Assembly (NCBI GenBank): GCA_963971285.1
Contig: OZ020248.1
Location: forward strand, 3,906,001-3,970,000
Direction: 5' to 3'
From: Astropecten irregularis
Lineage: Eukaryota; Echinodermata; Asteroidea; Paxillosida; Astropectinidae
DNA length: 64,000 nucleotides
The notes beneath the pieces are model-generated. The model ran no database searches, was not told where the DNA came from, and saw nothing but the letters and a program-made list of their open reading frames with translations. Shown in pieces: positions 34,901 through 43,320 of the stretch (its first letter is position 1; the number at the start of each line of letters is the position of its first letter). A program made the translations under genes and the position numbers.

Positions 34901-37012
34901 TTGAGCATGAAAGTTACTCGATACTAAAACTTGCCCGCTTTTTACAAATAATTTTTTAAAAATGTAAAAGATGGATTTCTGTTACCTTTCACTTGAATGA
35001 GCTGCTGCTTCCATCCAACACCAGTAATCTCTCTTGTACAGACCAAAGATAGAACCTGGCTCTAAGGAAAATAAAAACAAACATATATTCATTTTTCTTT
35101 TTTCATAAGGTACTACCCCCGGTTTTTAAAACAAAGTTATACTCAATTAATAAGTAAACCTACTTGGTCCAGAGTGGGTCCAGGATTTTCCGAAAGGGGG
35201 ACGTGGAAATAAAATGCTAAATGACTGACATTATGTTACGCTGGGCCACGAAAGTAGCAAACTTAACAGTGACGGATACATTTTGGGGCAATCAAAGCCT
35301 GAGAAACTGCCAAATTTAATTCTGTCTCCCCCTCTTTTTTCTTCTCATTTTGAGTCTTTTTTTTTTAGTCTTTTTTTGATTTAATAAGGTGCCATTTCAC
35401 TGACAAGAAACAGGGACATGGTCAAAATTTGTTCCCTAACTTGGTGGAATGATGAGCCTTATCTGCATCGTGTGTAGACTTACTCTTGATGCCCTTCCTG
35501 AATATACCTTCCACCGTCTCACAGAGTATTTGAAGGTCTGGGTTACTGTCTCTAATTGGTTGCTTGCTCTCCTTCAATCTCAACAACACAGCTATTAATA
35601 AGAGACGGAACAAATCATTTTGTTTTAATATGTAATAATTCATCATAGGCCAAACACAATACACACATTATGATACTGAGAAATTCCAGATAGGTATTTA
35701 AGCCAGGAAATAAGTATTTCTTTTTAATTTCTTTTTAATCTAAAATATACCGTATGGTCTCTGGAAATTGTTAGCCATTTCCGGCTTTTCGGCGATTGTG
35801 AATACAGTAAAAGTAGGTTCCAAAACTAGTCTATAAAAAAACCGAAATAAAAGCCACTTTTGTGACGTAATGTAACCCGTTGGTGGTTATATTTGTGGAA
35901 AGAAGGCAGGGCTTAGGGTAAAATGGTAACCAAATTGCTAAATTTCATATACAAGCAGACGAGATGCTTTATAATCTGAATATAGTCTGGTTTCTGCTCT
36001 GATTTTCGGACGACTCTGTTGGGTCTGCTTACCAGACTAACCAAACCAGAGAAAACAGCATGTCGTGGCTTGAAAGGCTGTTTTAATTTTATAAAGCAGG
36101 TAAGAACTAAGAAGATTGTATTTTTATACTGTAAATTTGTAATATTGTAGAAATTTCTTCAATCTGGGGTAACGAACTCGGGAACATTTGCTGAAAGTGA
36201 AAAATATCATTTTGGATAAACCGACTTTAGATCCCCAAATGACAACAAAGACACCACAAATCTGCTTGAAAATCGCCAATTCTCTTGTCCAAAAAACAAA
36301 ATGTCAGGATAAAATTTAATATGTAAAGCATTTTAGCCGGACCCTATTTATTTAAATGCACAGTCTTAAGCTAGGCCTATACACCCAGTAACTGCGGCGC
36401 TGAACTCCCTTATTCAATTTTGGCTCCGAAATGACTCAAAATTATCGTCTGTTTTTTCTTAAAAACACATCGATTAATATTAAAATGGCTTTGACTTTTG
36501 AGGGGAAATTATGTAAAACAGTAACAAAAAAATGCGCCATAATTTACAGACGAAACACTCAATATTAATTATTATATAGTCTGGTTTCCGACCTGATTTT
36601 TACGACTCATGAGATTGTTGGGTTGGGTACCAGACTAACCAGGCCAGAATGTCGGTGATTGGCTGCTGGTAGTTTGTGACAAAATGGAGACGCGCGTCTG
36701 ACAGGTTGTTTTCAAGTTCGCAAGAAGAGGGCAAGGAAATTGTATTTTTACACTGAATTATTGTCGAAACATGTTCAATGTAAGGGTTTCAGGACTCAGG
36801 AACATTTGCTTGAAGTCACAAACCTCGTTTTGGAAAAGTAGAAGCTAAGTTATAGTATTATTTTCTATTTTGTGAAAATAATCCTGTTGTACTAAACTGA
36901 GGTAGGCCTAACGTTAGGCCCCTAAGTTCCTAACCCCGTGTAAACACATCATCAACAATCACTGATCACGCCTACCTTTTAAGTTACTAAGTAGCGGATC
37001 TCTGGTTGCCAT
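19949..37012 (-). CDS. RUN-PDZ-PTB domain protein, 3' end not found
   Basis: Sixteen exons in one continuous reading phase: 36976-37012, 35484-35591, 34986-35061, 31766-31817, 31015-31122, 29715-29763, 28818-28876, 28027-28176, 27522-27596, 26748-26804, about 25500-25671, 24703-24734, 23385-23453, 22886-22894, 21285-21430, 19949-20015. They give about 422 codons with no stop, so more exons lie to the left. The start is ATG at 37012 (MATRDPLLSNLK). Residues 1-165 read as a RUN domain: an early LQILCETVEGIF helix, then FGLYKRDYW, then GRGRLLIR, then a final helix with FDLNIK. Residues 187-257 resemble a PDZ domain (DLGVVIR, EPGDILDELYG, GWPVYISVIK). A charged linker follows. Residues 315-422 resemble a PTB/PID domain (VKYVGCTSVG, YPEISSCGRR, YFAYVAG, KCYVYFASC). 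RUN domains bind small GTPases, so a trafficking adaptor role is inferred. The exon 11 donor is weak (GTTTCC); a strong alternative GTAAGG inside it, also in phase, would skip the linker. Confidence 0.8.
20518..20764. mobile_element. ~240 bp dispersed element, AATTGGCC ends
   Basis: From 'ggccaatttcacatccctgc' to 'ccatgaaattggcctc'. A second copy at 32909-33149 shares 'gagcatgaatatcaaa' and 'ttttgtgctaagcaattttt' type blocks. Short inverted ends suggest a MITE. Lies in an intron of the RUN-PDZ-PTB gene. Confidence 0.7.
21763..22114 (-). mobile_element. TTAA MITE, family A (intronic)
   Basis: TTAA borders, left end AAAGGTACTGTCATACTTTG and right end CAAAGTATGATATAACCTTT. The interior is the inverted family A sequence. 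Sits between exons 14 and 15 of the RUN-PDZ-PTB gene. Confidence 0.85.
22374..22760 (+). mobile_element. Foldback plus tRNA-derived SINE (intronic)
   Basis: A hairpin at 22374-22444 has arms 'aatcatcaaataatcacaag' and 'cttgtggttatttgatgatt'. Then comes a SINE body, a tRNA-like head at 22619-22692 (A box TAGCTCAGTTGGTAGAGC, B box GATTCGAATCC) and a repeat of the 'cccttgtggttatttgatga' segment at about 22738. The tRNA-like part can form an acceptor stem and D arm, but T-arm mispairing and the same loop in other copies (for example 58455-58575) mark it as a SINE. Confidence 0.75.
23125..23174 (+). repeat. 13-bp minisatellite, four copies
   Basis: CTGGTATTCATCA is repeated nearly four times in perfect register. 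It is too short and unspaced to be a CRISPR array. Confidence 0.9.
23572..23935 (+). mobile_element. TTAA MITE, family A, well-preserved (intronic)
   Basis: Starts TTAAAGGTAGTATCATACTT and ends CAAAGTATGATACAACCTTT + AA, with TTAA at both borders. A decayed inverted copy follows at 23970-24190. Confidence 0.9.
23970..24190 (-). mobile_element. TTAA MITE, family A, truncated
   Basis: Left end 'taaaggtaacatcatacttt' and a short stretch of family interior. The right half is deleted. Only about 35 bp from the preceding copy, and in the opposite orientation. Confidence 0.75.
24365..24447 (-). mobile_element. tRNA-derived SINE head, inverted
   Basis: The reverse strand reads TAGCTCAGTTGGTAAGAGTG with B box GGTTCGAATCC and a trailing CCAGTTCACTTT, like 25340-25425. 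It is called a SINE because of this shared non-tRNA tail. Confidence 0.65.
24446..24620. mobile_element. MITE with GGTTATT(T)AC...TGACGTCA ends
   Basis: Palindromic element from 'ataggttatttacgtgacgt' to 'gatgtcggtgaataacctc', with a TGGCCGTCAAGC/GCTTGATGGCCA inverted core. An inverted second copy is at 33752-33938. Confidence 0.7.
25340..25425 (-). mobile_element. tRNA-derived SINE head, inverted
   Basis: The reverse strand carries GGATAGCTCAGTTGGTAAGA and GGTTCGAATCC with the 'actttttcaatgacttt' type tail. It lies 75 bp downstream of exon 11 of the RUN-PDZ-PTB gene, in the intron. Confidence 0.7.
26270..26527 (+). mobile_element. Non-LTR retrotransposon fragment (C-terminal end)
   Basis: The plus strand encodes ALHWTPEGRRRRGRPKNTWR followed by 'RTVESEMSNLNQTWGSLQRL', a layout common at the C-terminal end of animal LINE reverse transcriptase ORFs. 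Only about 85 codons remain and the upstream enzyme domain is missing, so this is a dead 5'-truncated copy. It is antisense within an intron of the RUN-PDZ-PTB gene. Confidence 0.65.
26930..27155. mobile_element. ~230 bp dispersed element, GCTCCGGCTTCG family
   Basis: Starts near 'ttttcaaaacctctgctcca' and ends 'aaaaggtcac'. It shares 'ccagagaatctacttccgaa' and 'gtggtttttcattgaagctg' with 37396-37655. A partial start of the family appears again at 63955-64000. GC-rich outer ends are inverted repeats (TCCGGCTC / GAGCCGGAG). Confidence 0.7.
27163..27487 (+). repeat. ~15-bp minisatellite (CCACACCCCTCTCAG)
   Basis: About 20 tandem units of 'ccacacccctctcag' and variants (some 14-mers and 30-mers). 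Because the period is mostly divisible by three, two long overlapping open frames (183 and 193 codons) run through it. They translate as SATPL and CHTPL repeats and are artefacts. It lies just downstream of exon 9 of the RUN-PDZ-PTB gene. Confidence 0.9.
28240..28505 (+). mobile_element. tRNA-derived SINE, long copy (intronic)
   Basis: Body 'gtttcatggcttctgactgc' and 'gaacaaagataattgactat', then a tRNA-like head TGGCTCAGTTGGTAAAAGCA and GGTTCGAGTCC. Same arrangement as 22450-22700 and 34320-34860. Confidence 0.75.
29977..30903 (-). mobile_element. TTAA MITE, family A, split by a nested TTAA element
   Basis: The outer copy has TTAA borders with ends AAAGGTAGTATCATATTTGG and CAAAGTATGATATTACCTTT. 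At 'agaaaagact' the family sequence stops and resumes after 30749 with 'gagatactgtggccgttttt', which is continuous in other copies (13665-13690). Confidence 0.9.
30187..30749. mobile_element. TTAA MITE, family D, nested in family A
   Basis: Starts TTAAAGGGTCTCTGCAATGC and ends CACTGCAGCCGCCCTTTAA, with TTAA at both junctions. Inside are 'tgctaattagcatttccata' and unique AT-rich sequence without a long coding frame. It sits between exons 5 and 6 of the RUN-PDZ-PTB gene. The TTAA is duplicated by the insertion, as expected for this transposon class. Confidence 0.85.
31160..31289 (-). mobile_element. TTAA MITE, family A, truncated
   Basis: Left end 'ttaaaggtactatcccactt', then 'acagggtataaagatgg' and 'tccgcctgaaatgctgtata'. 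The rest is missing; the break abuts the large palindrome that follows. Confidence 0.65.
31290..31692. repeat. ~400 bp near-perfect palindrome built on half of a family A MITE
   Basis: Left arm: 'ctgagataaataaataatga', 'ccttgaatcggctagctagt', then a family A end and 'ggtataaagatgcacttggt'. The right arm repeats all of these inverted ('accaagtgcatctttatacc', 'ctactagccgattcaaggca', 'tattatttatttatctcagg' nearly). Arms of about 170 bp enclose roughly 60 bp. The inverted duplication includes about 55 bp outside the MITE, so it is larger than the element's own inverted repeats. It is intronic, 75 bp from exon 4 of the RUN-PDZ-PTB gene. Confidence 0.85.
32278..32427. mobile_element. ~150 bp palindromic MITE, GCGACGCGTC core
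   Basis: Begins 'ggggccgatttcataaagct' and ends 'gagttttatgaaataggccc'. Several inverted GCGACGCGTC/GACGCGTCGC blocks give a strong hairpin. Single copy in this window. Confidence 0.75.
32909..33149. mobile_element. ~240 bp dispersed element, second copy
   Basis: Matches 20518-20764 in order and orientation ('catgacatgtctgtcttagt', 'actgagcatgaatatcaaat', 'tatgaaattggccccagg'). Confidence 0.7.
33752..33938. mobile_element. MITE with GGTTATT...TGACGTCA ends, inverted copy
   Basis: Reverse-complement partner of 24446-24620: 'agaggttattcatcgacgtc', 'gttgtccatggttacgcgta', 'gacggccaatgacgtcacgt'. Confidence 0.7.
34320..34860 (+). mobile_element. tRNA-derived SINE split by a MITE
   Basis: The SINE body 'ggcatatagcagtatgtgag' to 'gataatcgactattagg' is interrupted, then resumes with 'gacaccaccaacataaatgg'. 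Uninterrupted relatives at 28310-28420 and 22530-22620 show these parts are normally contiguous. A decayed family B fragment precedes it (about 34200-34320). Confidence 0.7.
34398..34795. mobile_element. MITE inserted in a SINE, GCACCTTTTTATTACTGTG ends
   Basis: The left end 'gcacctttttattactgtga' pairs with the right end 'ccacagtaataaaaaggggc'. An inner CCGGTCGGTCG block pairs with 'gggtcggtcgg'. The interior has T- and A-runs only. The 157-residue minus frame over it is not a gene. Confidence 0.75.
35965..36235 (+). repeat. Direct repeat, copy 1, intron 1 of the RUN-PDZ-PTB gene
   Basis: Shares 'atagtctggtttc', 'gttgggt', 'accagactaacca', 'attgtatttttatactg' and 'ggaacatttgct' in order with 36577-36845. 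The copies are about 610 bp apart and moderately diverged. Confidence 0.65.
36577..36845 (+). repeat. Direct repeat, copy 2
   Basis: Second copy of the unit above. It also holds a CCAAT-box-like 'gtgattggctgctgg' about 310 bp from the exon 1 end on the opposite strand. No transcript is evident. Confidence 0.65.
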
Positions 37013-37261
37013 CTTGTCCTGTTTTGTTCTACTTCACGGCCACGATAACCACTGCACTTAACACATTCACCCTGTCGAATCAGAATAATTACATATTGTC
37101 TGTAATTTGTTACTTTTCTGGCGTTTTTCGCGACGTCAAATCACGTTCAGCTCTCTCCATACTGAATAGAAAAGTACACGGCGACAAAATAATTCATTCG
37201 ATCAAGGGTAAAATAAATAGCGCCCTCCACAGTCCACCTGAATGCAGGCACAAACAAGTAT

Positions 37262-37393
37262 TGGGTGCATTCGTTTAGCTACCACGGGTCAGTCCTTAAT
37301 GGGAATGGTCGCGCTATACGACACAATTTTAAGCCAGAGAATGGCGACGAGGTTGACTGGTGTTGACCCGGGGGAGCTAAACGAATGCACCCA
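37262..37393. mobile_element. 132 bp MITE with perfect 19-bp inverted ends
   Basis: Left TGGGTGCATTCGTTTAGCT and right AGCTAAACGAATGCACCCA are exact inverted repeats. It lies 250 bp upstream of the start codon of the RUN-PDZ-PTB gene. Confidence 0.85.
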
Positions 37394-37395
37394 TT

Positions 37396-37655
37396 CTGGG
37401 GCTTTTCTCAAAGATCGGCTCAGGCTCCGGCTTCGTCTCTGCAAATTCATTCTATTCTGAGAATAATTATGGGTTGTGATTTTTCATTTAAGCTGAAGCT
37501 CTCTTTTCTTTTTCAAACCAGAGAATCTACTTCCGAACCGTAGTCAAAAGTCTCTATTTTGATACCCGTAATTTTAAAAATAATGCATTCACGAAATCGA
37601 GTCGGAGCCGGAGCTAGCTGAGCCGGAGCCGAGCGAGAAAGGTCACTATAGCCGG
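37396..37655. mobile_element. ~260 bp dispersed element, GCTCCGGCTTCG family
   Basis: Copy of the 26930-27155 element with inverted GC-rich ends (CTCAGGCTCCGGCTTC / GAGCCGGAGC). It directly abuts the 132 bp MITE. Confidence 0.7.
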
Positions 37656-38149
37656 TGTAGAAGTTAAATCTGTCCCCTCTCTAAATGAGTCCACGCGGAC
37701 ACATTTGCGCCGTTGTGCCCATTATACAGCTGTGCGGGGGACACGTTCACTCGGATTAATCTGTCCGCCTCCGAGTATATTTGTCCCCCCTTCCCCATGG
37801 ATAATTTGTGTCCACCGGTTAAAGGTCCCCCGGCCCCACCTCGTGCTAGTGACAGTCTACCACCCAGACGGTTAGTGCATTTAGTTTGGCATTGTTTTAG
37901 TGCCAGGGTGCGTAAAAAAAATGATGATTTTTAATGCTCTTTTAGATCACGTCAAAGATGATGAACTGCCACTGGACGGATCGCGACTTCCTGTGCGTGA
38001 AGCCATGCAGCGGCCAAGATTGGTAAAGGTTACAGAATAGCACTCACACTTTGCCATCATTGACTTGCGATAAAAATGGAGAAAGCTGCAGACTTTCTAA
38101 CCTTTTCATTCTTGAATATCACTAAAGTAAAACACAAAACTATGTCTAT

Positions 38150-38735
38150 ACTTAGCCTGGTGTCTGTACAATTGTATGTATGTAAATCTGTGCGTTATTT
38201 TGAGGAATGTGAGTTTTATCCGTAAATACTTGACTCGTCCTGCAACAGAAAAGATTGTTCATGCGCTTATTTCATCCCGTTTAGATTTTGGAAACGCTTT
38301 GCTTTATCAGTTGCCTCAATCTCAGCTGTCCAAGCTGCAGAAATTACAAAACAATGCAGCTCGCGTTGTCACATTTAACCGTAGATCAAATACTTGTTTA
38401 CTTACTGTACCAAAATGTAACAAGTTATGGGGGGATAGGTCCTTCTCCCATGCAGGGCCTGCATTATGGAATGAATTACCATTGGAGGTTCGTCAAATCA
38501 CTAGTCTTGATCTGTTTAAGAAAAGCCTCAAGACATTCTTGTTCTCCTCATTTTTCGGTTAATGCATTTTTGTTATTGTTTGTATTCGTATATATATGTA
38601 TACATGTATGTATTTATTGTTTCTTTCTGAACTAATTAAGCTGTGTGTAGATAGAGCGCCTTGAGCATCTCATTTGATGGAATTGGCGCTACTGATAAAT
38701 ATCCATTATTATTATTATTATTATTATTATTTAAT
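38150..38735 (+). mobile_element. Truncated non-LTR retrotransposon (LINE) 3' end
   Basis: The frame 38176-38562 reads like the C-terminal end of a CR1/L2/Jockey-type ORF2 product: ISSRLDFGNALLYQLP, KLQNNAARVV, then GDRSFSHAGPALWNELPLEV. A block between the NNAAR and GDR motifs is missing, so there is an internal deletion. After the stop come a short 3' UTR with 'gagcgccttgagcatctcat' and an (ATT)n tail at 38703-38731, typical of LINE 3' ends. Dead copy. Confidence 0.85.
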
Positions 38736-38877
38736 TGTGACATTTTGTCCGTTGGAATTGGAATACATTGACAAACCTAGCGGATTCTACCCCGAGTCGC
38801 ATACTCACATCATTCGATGTAATAGGCCTATTTATGACAGTATGCAAATGAATGTAATGAAAATGTATGTACTGAAT

Positions 38878-39195
38878 ACAATGATTGGTAAAGGTCACAA
38901 AACAAAACTAACACTTTGTCTGATCCAATATGTGCATGAAATAATAAACCTGTGAAAATTTGAGCTCAATCGGACATCTGAGTCACCAGCAAATAGCCGA
39001 AAATCCGACTCAATGTTTCTTATAAAACAAAGAATGGTTTTGATCTAACCCCGAGACCAAAATTGAGTTTTCGGTATTTGCTTTACTTATTTCTGGATAA
39101 ATACAGCATTTCAGGTGGAAATATTTTAACGGTATGTTGCTACCGGCACCATCTTCATACCCTGAACCTAGGTAAATCTGTGAACATTTTTTTGG
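38878..39195 (+). mobile_element. TTAA MITE, family B, partly decayed
   Basis: 'atgattggtaaaggtcacaa', 'actttgtctgatccaatatg' and 'tgaaaatttgagctcaatcg' match family B. The right end dissolves into the C-run at 39205-39231. Confidence 0.75.
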
Positions 39196-39204
39196 GGGGT
39201 AGCC

Positions 39205-39231
39205 CCCCCCCACCCCCCCCCCCCCCCCCCC
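39205..39231 (+). repeat. Cytosine-rich run
   Basis: Almost uninterrupted C with a single A. It follows the decayed end of a family B element. Confidence 0.9.
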
Positions 39232-40025
39232 GCCATGTTTCTTTTAACAACCGCTTCGGTAAAGAGCCGAAAAACGATTTTATCGAAAAGAATTTTAAAC
39301 TAGAATGACAGGAACGTCATTCACTCATTTTTTTAAATGAGTCATAGCAGGCCCCTAATTATACTTGTTGTCATTGATTTCGCTATGTGAACATCACTCA
39401 TTTAAGATTTGTGTTATCATTATTAGGCCTACTATTTTTGACTTTGCTTTTTACCAAACTTTCCGATTACATGATACGTGCGACTCTCCACTGAAATGAA
39501 AATAAATGACAGAAACATATTCACTGAACTTTGCGAGATTTGTGTACATTGTATTTACTTCAGATTCGACTACAATAAGGCGATGCATGTACAGATGCTA
39601 AAAATCAAGAGGAGATAGTAAAACAAAAAGTACTTTGAATATTTATGATAAATACAAAGTCATATATTATTTAATACCTTATTTATGTTAATAGCATTAT
39701 GGCTGTTTGAACCCATGTTGAATCTGTGTATGAGCTTTGTTTTATAGCTCCATTGTATGAGGTCTGTGTAATTGTCACCAGAATTAATTCTGGGCTCAGT
39801 CAACATGTGAATTCCCCAATAATAATTTTTATATGATGATATAATAAATTCTCTATTATAGGTGCAAGAAATACATATCGCTGTTGACTTGAAGACCGGT
39901 TCTCAAAAGTCTCCCATTATAATAGATCTTGACTTCACGAAACCCCGTTAACTAATTTAGCTAAAAGTTAACTCTCACTAAACTGAACATTGTGTAATCT
40001 GCAATGCCTCGAAAGAGATTATAGG

Positions 40026-42147
40026 TCAACGTATAGGCTGAAAAGTAAGCAACAGTTCGTGCTGGGGTTTCAGAACCAGTGTCATCTTTGGTACTGGCTC
40101 AGGCTCCCCCTCCACCAAGCAAACACGGAATCGCCTCAGCATCCTGGCTATGAAAACCTTCATCTCGTTCATGGCGAACTGCTGACCGATGCAGTTCCTC
40201 GACCCGGCAGAGAACGGCAGGAAGGCGAAGGGATCCATCTTGGACATGTTCTCAGGCAGGAAACGGGAGGGTCTAAACTCCATGTGGTCGTCGCCCCACA
40301 CCGTTGGGTTGTGGTGCAGCTGGTAGATATTCAGAATAACGACGCTACCTGAAGGAATAACGGCGCCTTCTACCGTCAAGGGGGCTTTCAGTGAACGTGC
40401 GATCTGAACGACGGCGTTATTCATTCGCAACGACTCTTTTATGACGAGGGTCATATATTCCATCTGACGACAATCTTTCCTGTTTGATGGAAGAGAACAA
40501 GAGACAATGAACTGGTGAAGTAATTGCAGCCGCCGCTTAAATTAATCGACATTAATCGTGTACCAAATCCCAAGCAATATCGTGCCTGAAGATACCAAGA
40601 AACATTTAGTGTATAGACCATACCCATCAATGATCGACAATGGTCGTTGATTGAACTCATCCGCAACTACTCTCTCAATCATGAATAACCGCCCAAAACT
40701 GCTTTCCCATTGCATTAGTTTGTTTCAACTGTGGCTAGCTTGCACCAAACTTCATTGAAATAATGTACCTCTTTGCAGGTACACGCAATGCGTCTCGAAT
40801 TCGGAACTCACATGTCAATGTCATCCGAGTCTCTACCGGCTAGAATCTCCTCCACCTCCTCCCGGATTTTGCTCTGATGTTCCGGGTACTTGGCGAGGTA
40901 GTACAGCAGCCACGTCAGGGATGTGGACGTGGTCTCGTGGCCAGCGAAGAGGAAAGTATTGACCTCGTCGATGATTTCCTGGGAAGTGAGACCGGTGCCA
41001 TCGGCATCCCTGGCCATGAGCAGCGTGTCTAAGAAGTCACGAGGCTTGGTGATAGGATCGCCGCTCTCCATCTGTAAGATAGTAAAACTTTTATCGTCAA
41101 CAGCTAGAAACTCGTAGCAGGAACGTCGAGATATACGAATGGTTTCACAACTTTTTTTCCAAATACTTTATAAAAGGGGGAATAAATACCCTTTCTGCTA
41201 ATTCTTTATGGCGCTGATCTATCAGTTTCTGGGTGAATTCGCGGACGTACACGTGAGCATCCGTGTACTGCGAGTACAAAGAACTCAGTCTGAAGATCCA
41301 CGGTGACATTAGTAGAGGTTTGTTGAACCGTCGTTCCTGGAAGGTCCATGCCAACAAATCATTCGCTGTAAAGAAATCCAAGCTACCCTCCGGAGATGGA
41401 CCTTTCAGCTGAAAAGGATAAAAGGATAGCTGAAATTAGGATAATGAGCACTGAATACTTGCAATGTGGCTAATCATATTGGTATACTATACCAAATAGC
41501 ATTACAACCTTTCGTTCCGAGCGAAGGAACTCAGGGTTCCACAATGTTAATTGTCTTTGTACCTGGACATTAGACTTGTAGGAACAAGCAGTGCGGAGAA
41601 TCACGTCAAAGGTGCAAAGGGCGAGCTCGCGGTTGATGCTCATGGGTTTCCCCTCCCCTGCAAGCTTGTCCATCTTCCCTAGAAGGACCTCCACACATTC
41701 GTTGTAAACGGGGATGTAGGCCCTCAGGACGTCCAGGTGAAAGGAGTGGGTTAGGAGGCGGCGGTTCCTCTTCCACTTCGGCCCGTTGGAGAAGGCCAGC
41801 CCTTCGCCGAGCCAATCGATAAAGATGTGTATTAATTGATGTGCCTTGGAAGAAGGCACAGAGTCAGCCAAAACGGGCTTCATGGTGTCCGGATGGACCA
41901 GCATGGGCGCCGGAGTCAGACCCAGCCGAATGGCATAGGCACGGGGGTAGGCTTTGACGGTGTCACGAAGCCACTGTAAGCCCGGATCGAACGGACCCAG
42001 CTTCACGTGCCCCCAAAGCCAGTGCGCTCCCGGTGGGCTGGGAAGCTTGTTGATGGCATTCACTTTATCGATGAAGCTTTTCAAGGCTGCTAGCAACTTG
42101 AACAGGATGAGGGTTGCAAAGATGATGACAATCGTCTGCAAAATCAT
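40026..42147 (-). CDS. Cytochrome P450, clan 4 (CYP4F-like), copy A
   Basis: Four exons in phase: 41563-42147, 41190-41408, 40812-41071, 40026-40479, giving 505 aa and a stop at 40026. All borders are GT-AG. Residues 4-21 form an N-terminal membrane anchor, then the proline hinge KLPSPPG. The I-helix reads FLFAGHETTSTSLTW, the K-helix ESLR is the ExxR motif, FRPSRF is the PERF-type motif, and the heme loop is FSAGSRNCIG with the cysteine ligand. The product should be an ER-bound monooxygenase; relatives oxidise fatty acids, eicosanoids or xenobiotics, and the substrate here is unknown. Many CYP4 enzymes have Glu before GH in the I-helix and bind heme covalently; this protein has Ala, so a covalent heme link is unlikely. 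The gene looks intact. Copy B lies about 5.2 kb to the right in the same orientation. Confidence 0.93.
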
Positions 42148-42394
42148 CGTGGACTGAATTTGGGAATCTGATTCGAGAGAAATTCACTACGGTGGACGAA
42201 AGAATGAAACGACCCGTACAGTGTACACCCACTTCACAAAATGAATAGCCTACTGCAAGCACAGCGTATACTGTTGTGTGTACATGTACAGTAATGGAAA
42301 TCTGTGAACAGATCGTATACTAGTCCGTGAAAGGGCAACATTATTTGTCTGTCTGGCGGGCAAGGTCGTGATAGACTTGGCTCAAGTCGTGTCT

Positions 42395-42585
42395 GGGTCT
42401 AATAGCACTCCGCACTTGCGCTAAAAATAGCACATCGGATCTCAGGCAAATTACATTGCAACCATGCAAACGTGTGGTATGTCCGCGCCGCCGCGTGCAT
42501 GCATGGTGTACACTACGTGCGTGAGTCAATGTTTGTCTGACATCCAGGGACTCGTGTGACGTCATTAGTGCGGAGCGCTAATTTG
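42395..42585. mobile_element. MITE, AGCGCTCCGCAC ends, 5' flank of P450 copy A
   Basis: Starts 'tagcactccgcacttgcgct' and ends 'gacgtcattagtgcggagcg' + 'cta'. An inverted relative at 51299-51513 shares 'gtttgcatggttgtaatg' type blocks. It is absent at the corresponding place of the second duplication unit, so it inserted after duplication. Confidence 0.75.
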
Positions 42586-42729
42586 TGATTTGGCTCAATG
42601 AACAGGAATGTGTATCAAATTTTAGCACATAATGAGATTTGTTTTAGTCTGTTGCTTACTTCTATGACCGTATTTATTTTATTAATATACCATTTATGTT
42701 CGTTGTATTTTCTATATTAATAGGAGAAG

Positions 42730-43274
42730 CCCTTTTCACACGACGCCAAAAAAACTCTCAACCATTGAGACATTTTCTCAAGGTTGCGAAATCTTACAAA
42801 ACGGTTTTACGCTGGCTGCTTTTGCGTCCTTTCACACGGCACAGTGTAACATTTCGCAAGCCTCCCTAGAGACGGAACAGGGGTAATCGACAGACTATGC
42901 ATTTTATGAATGTAAACGCATGCTATATAGTACCAACGTGACGATGAGGGTGAGGGTACAGCACGTGGTATGCAAAGGCCATGAAATCGGTGTACCACGC
43001 ATGCGCATTGGAAAGCACTTCGCAAGGGACGTCGTACAAAAGGGGCTGTTCTCTATTCACACGATAGATCTCAAGGGTCCCTTGATAAATCTTCCGTTAG
43101 CGGAAAATTTTGACGTAGGTCTGGACCTCGGTCAAAATCTCTCAAGGATTCACCAGGGACGTCGGTCACTCTCAAGCATTGGTGTCCTTTCACACGATGA
43201 CACTTTTGTCAGATTTGGCAACCATGAGAGAATTTCTCAATGGTTGAGAGTTTTTTTGGCGTCGTGTGAAAAGG
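42730..43274. mobile_element. ~545 bp MITE with ~55-bp inverted ends
   Basis: The left end CCCTTTTCACACGACGCCAA and following 'actctcaaccattgagaca' pair with the right end 'tctcaatggttgagagtttt' and 'ggcgtcgtgtgaaaagg'. Subterminal copies of 'cctttcacacg' occur inside. The 123-codon open frame within is not a recognisable protein. Confidence 0.85.
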
Positions 43275-43320
43275 CCTTTGGAGGCCTTTAACAAAATTTG
43301 CCGATATTTTTTTGTATTAT

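Noticed and set aside
34435-34908. 157-codon minus-strand open frame
   Set aside because: It lies over a MITE inside a SINE and is rich in Phe/Ser from T-runs; no recognisable domain or splice sites.
36660-36740. CCAAT-box-like promoter plus ATG on the plus strand
   Set aside because: The ATG frame stops after a few codons and the block is part of a direct repeat; no gene supported.
42920-43291. 123-codon plus-strand open frame upstream of P450 copy A
   Set aside because: Falls entirely within the 545 bp MITE, including its right inverted repeat.
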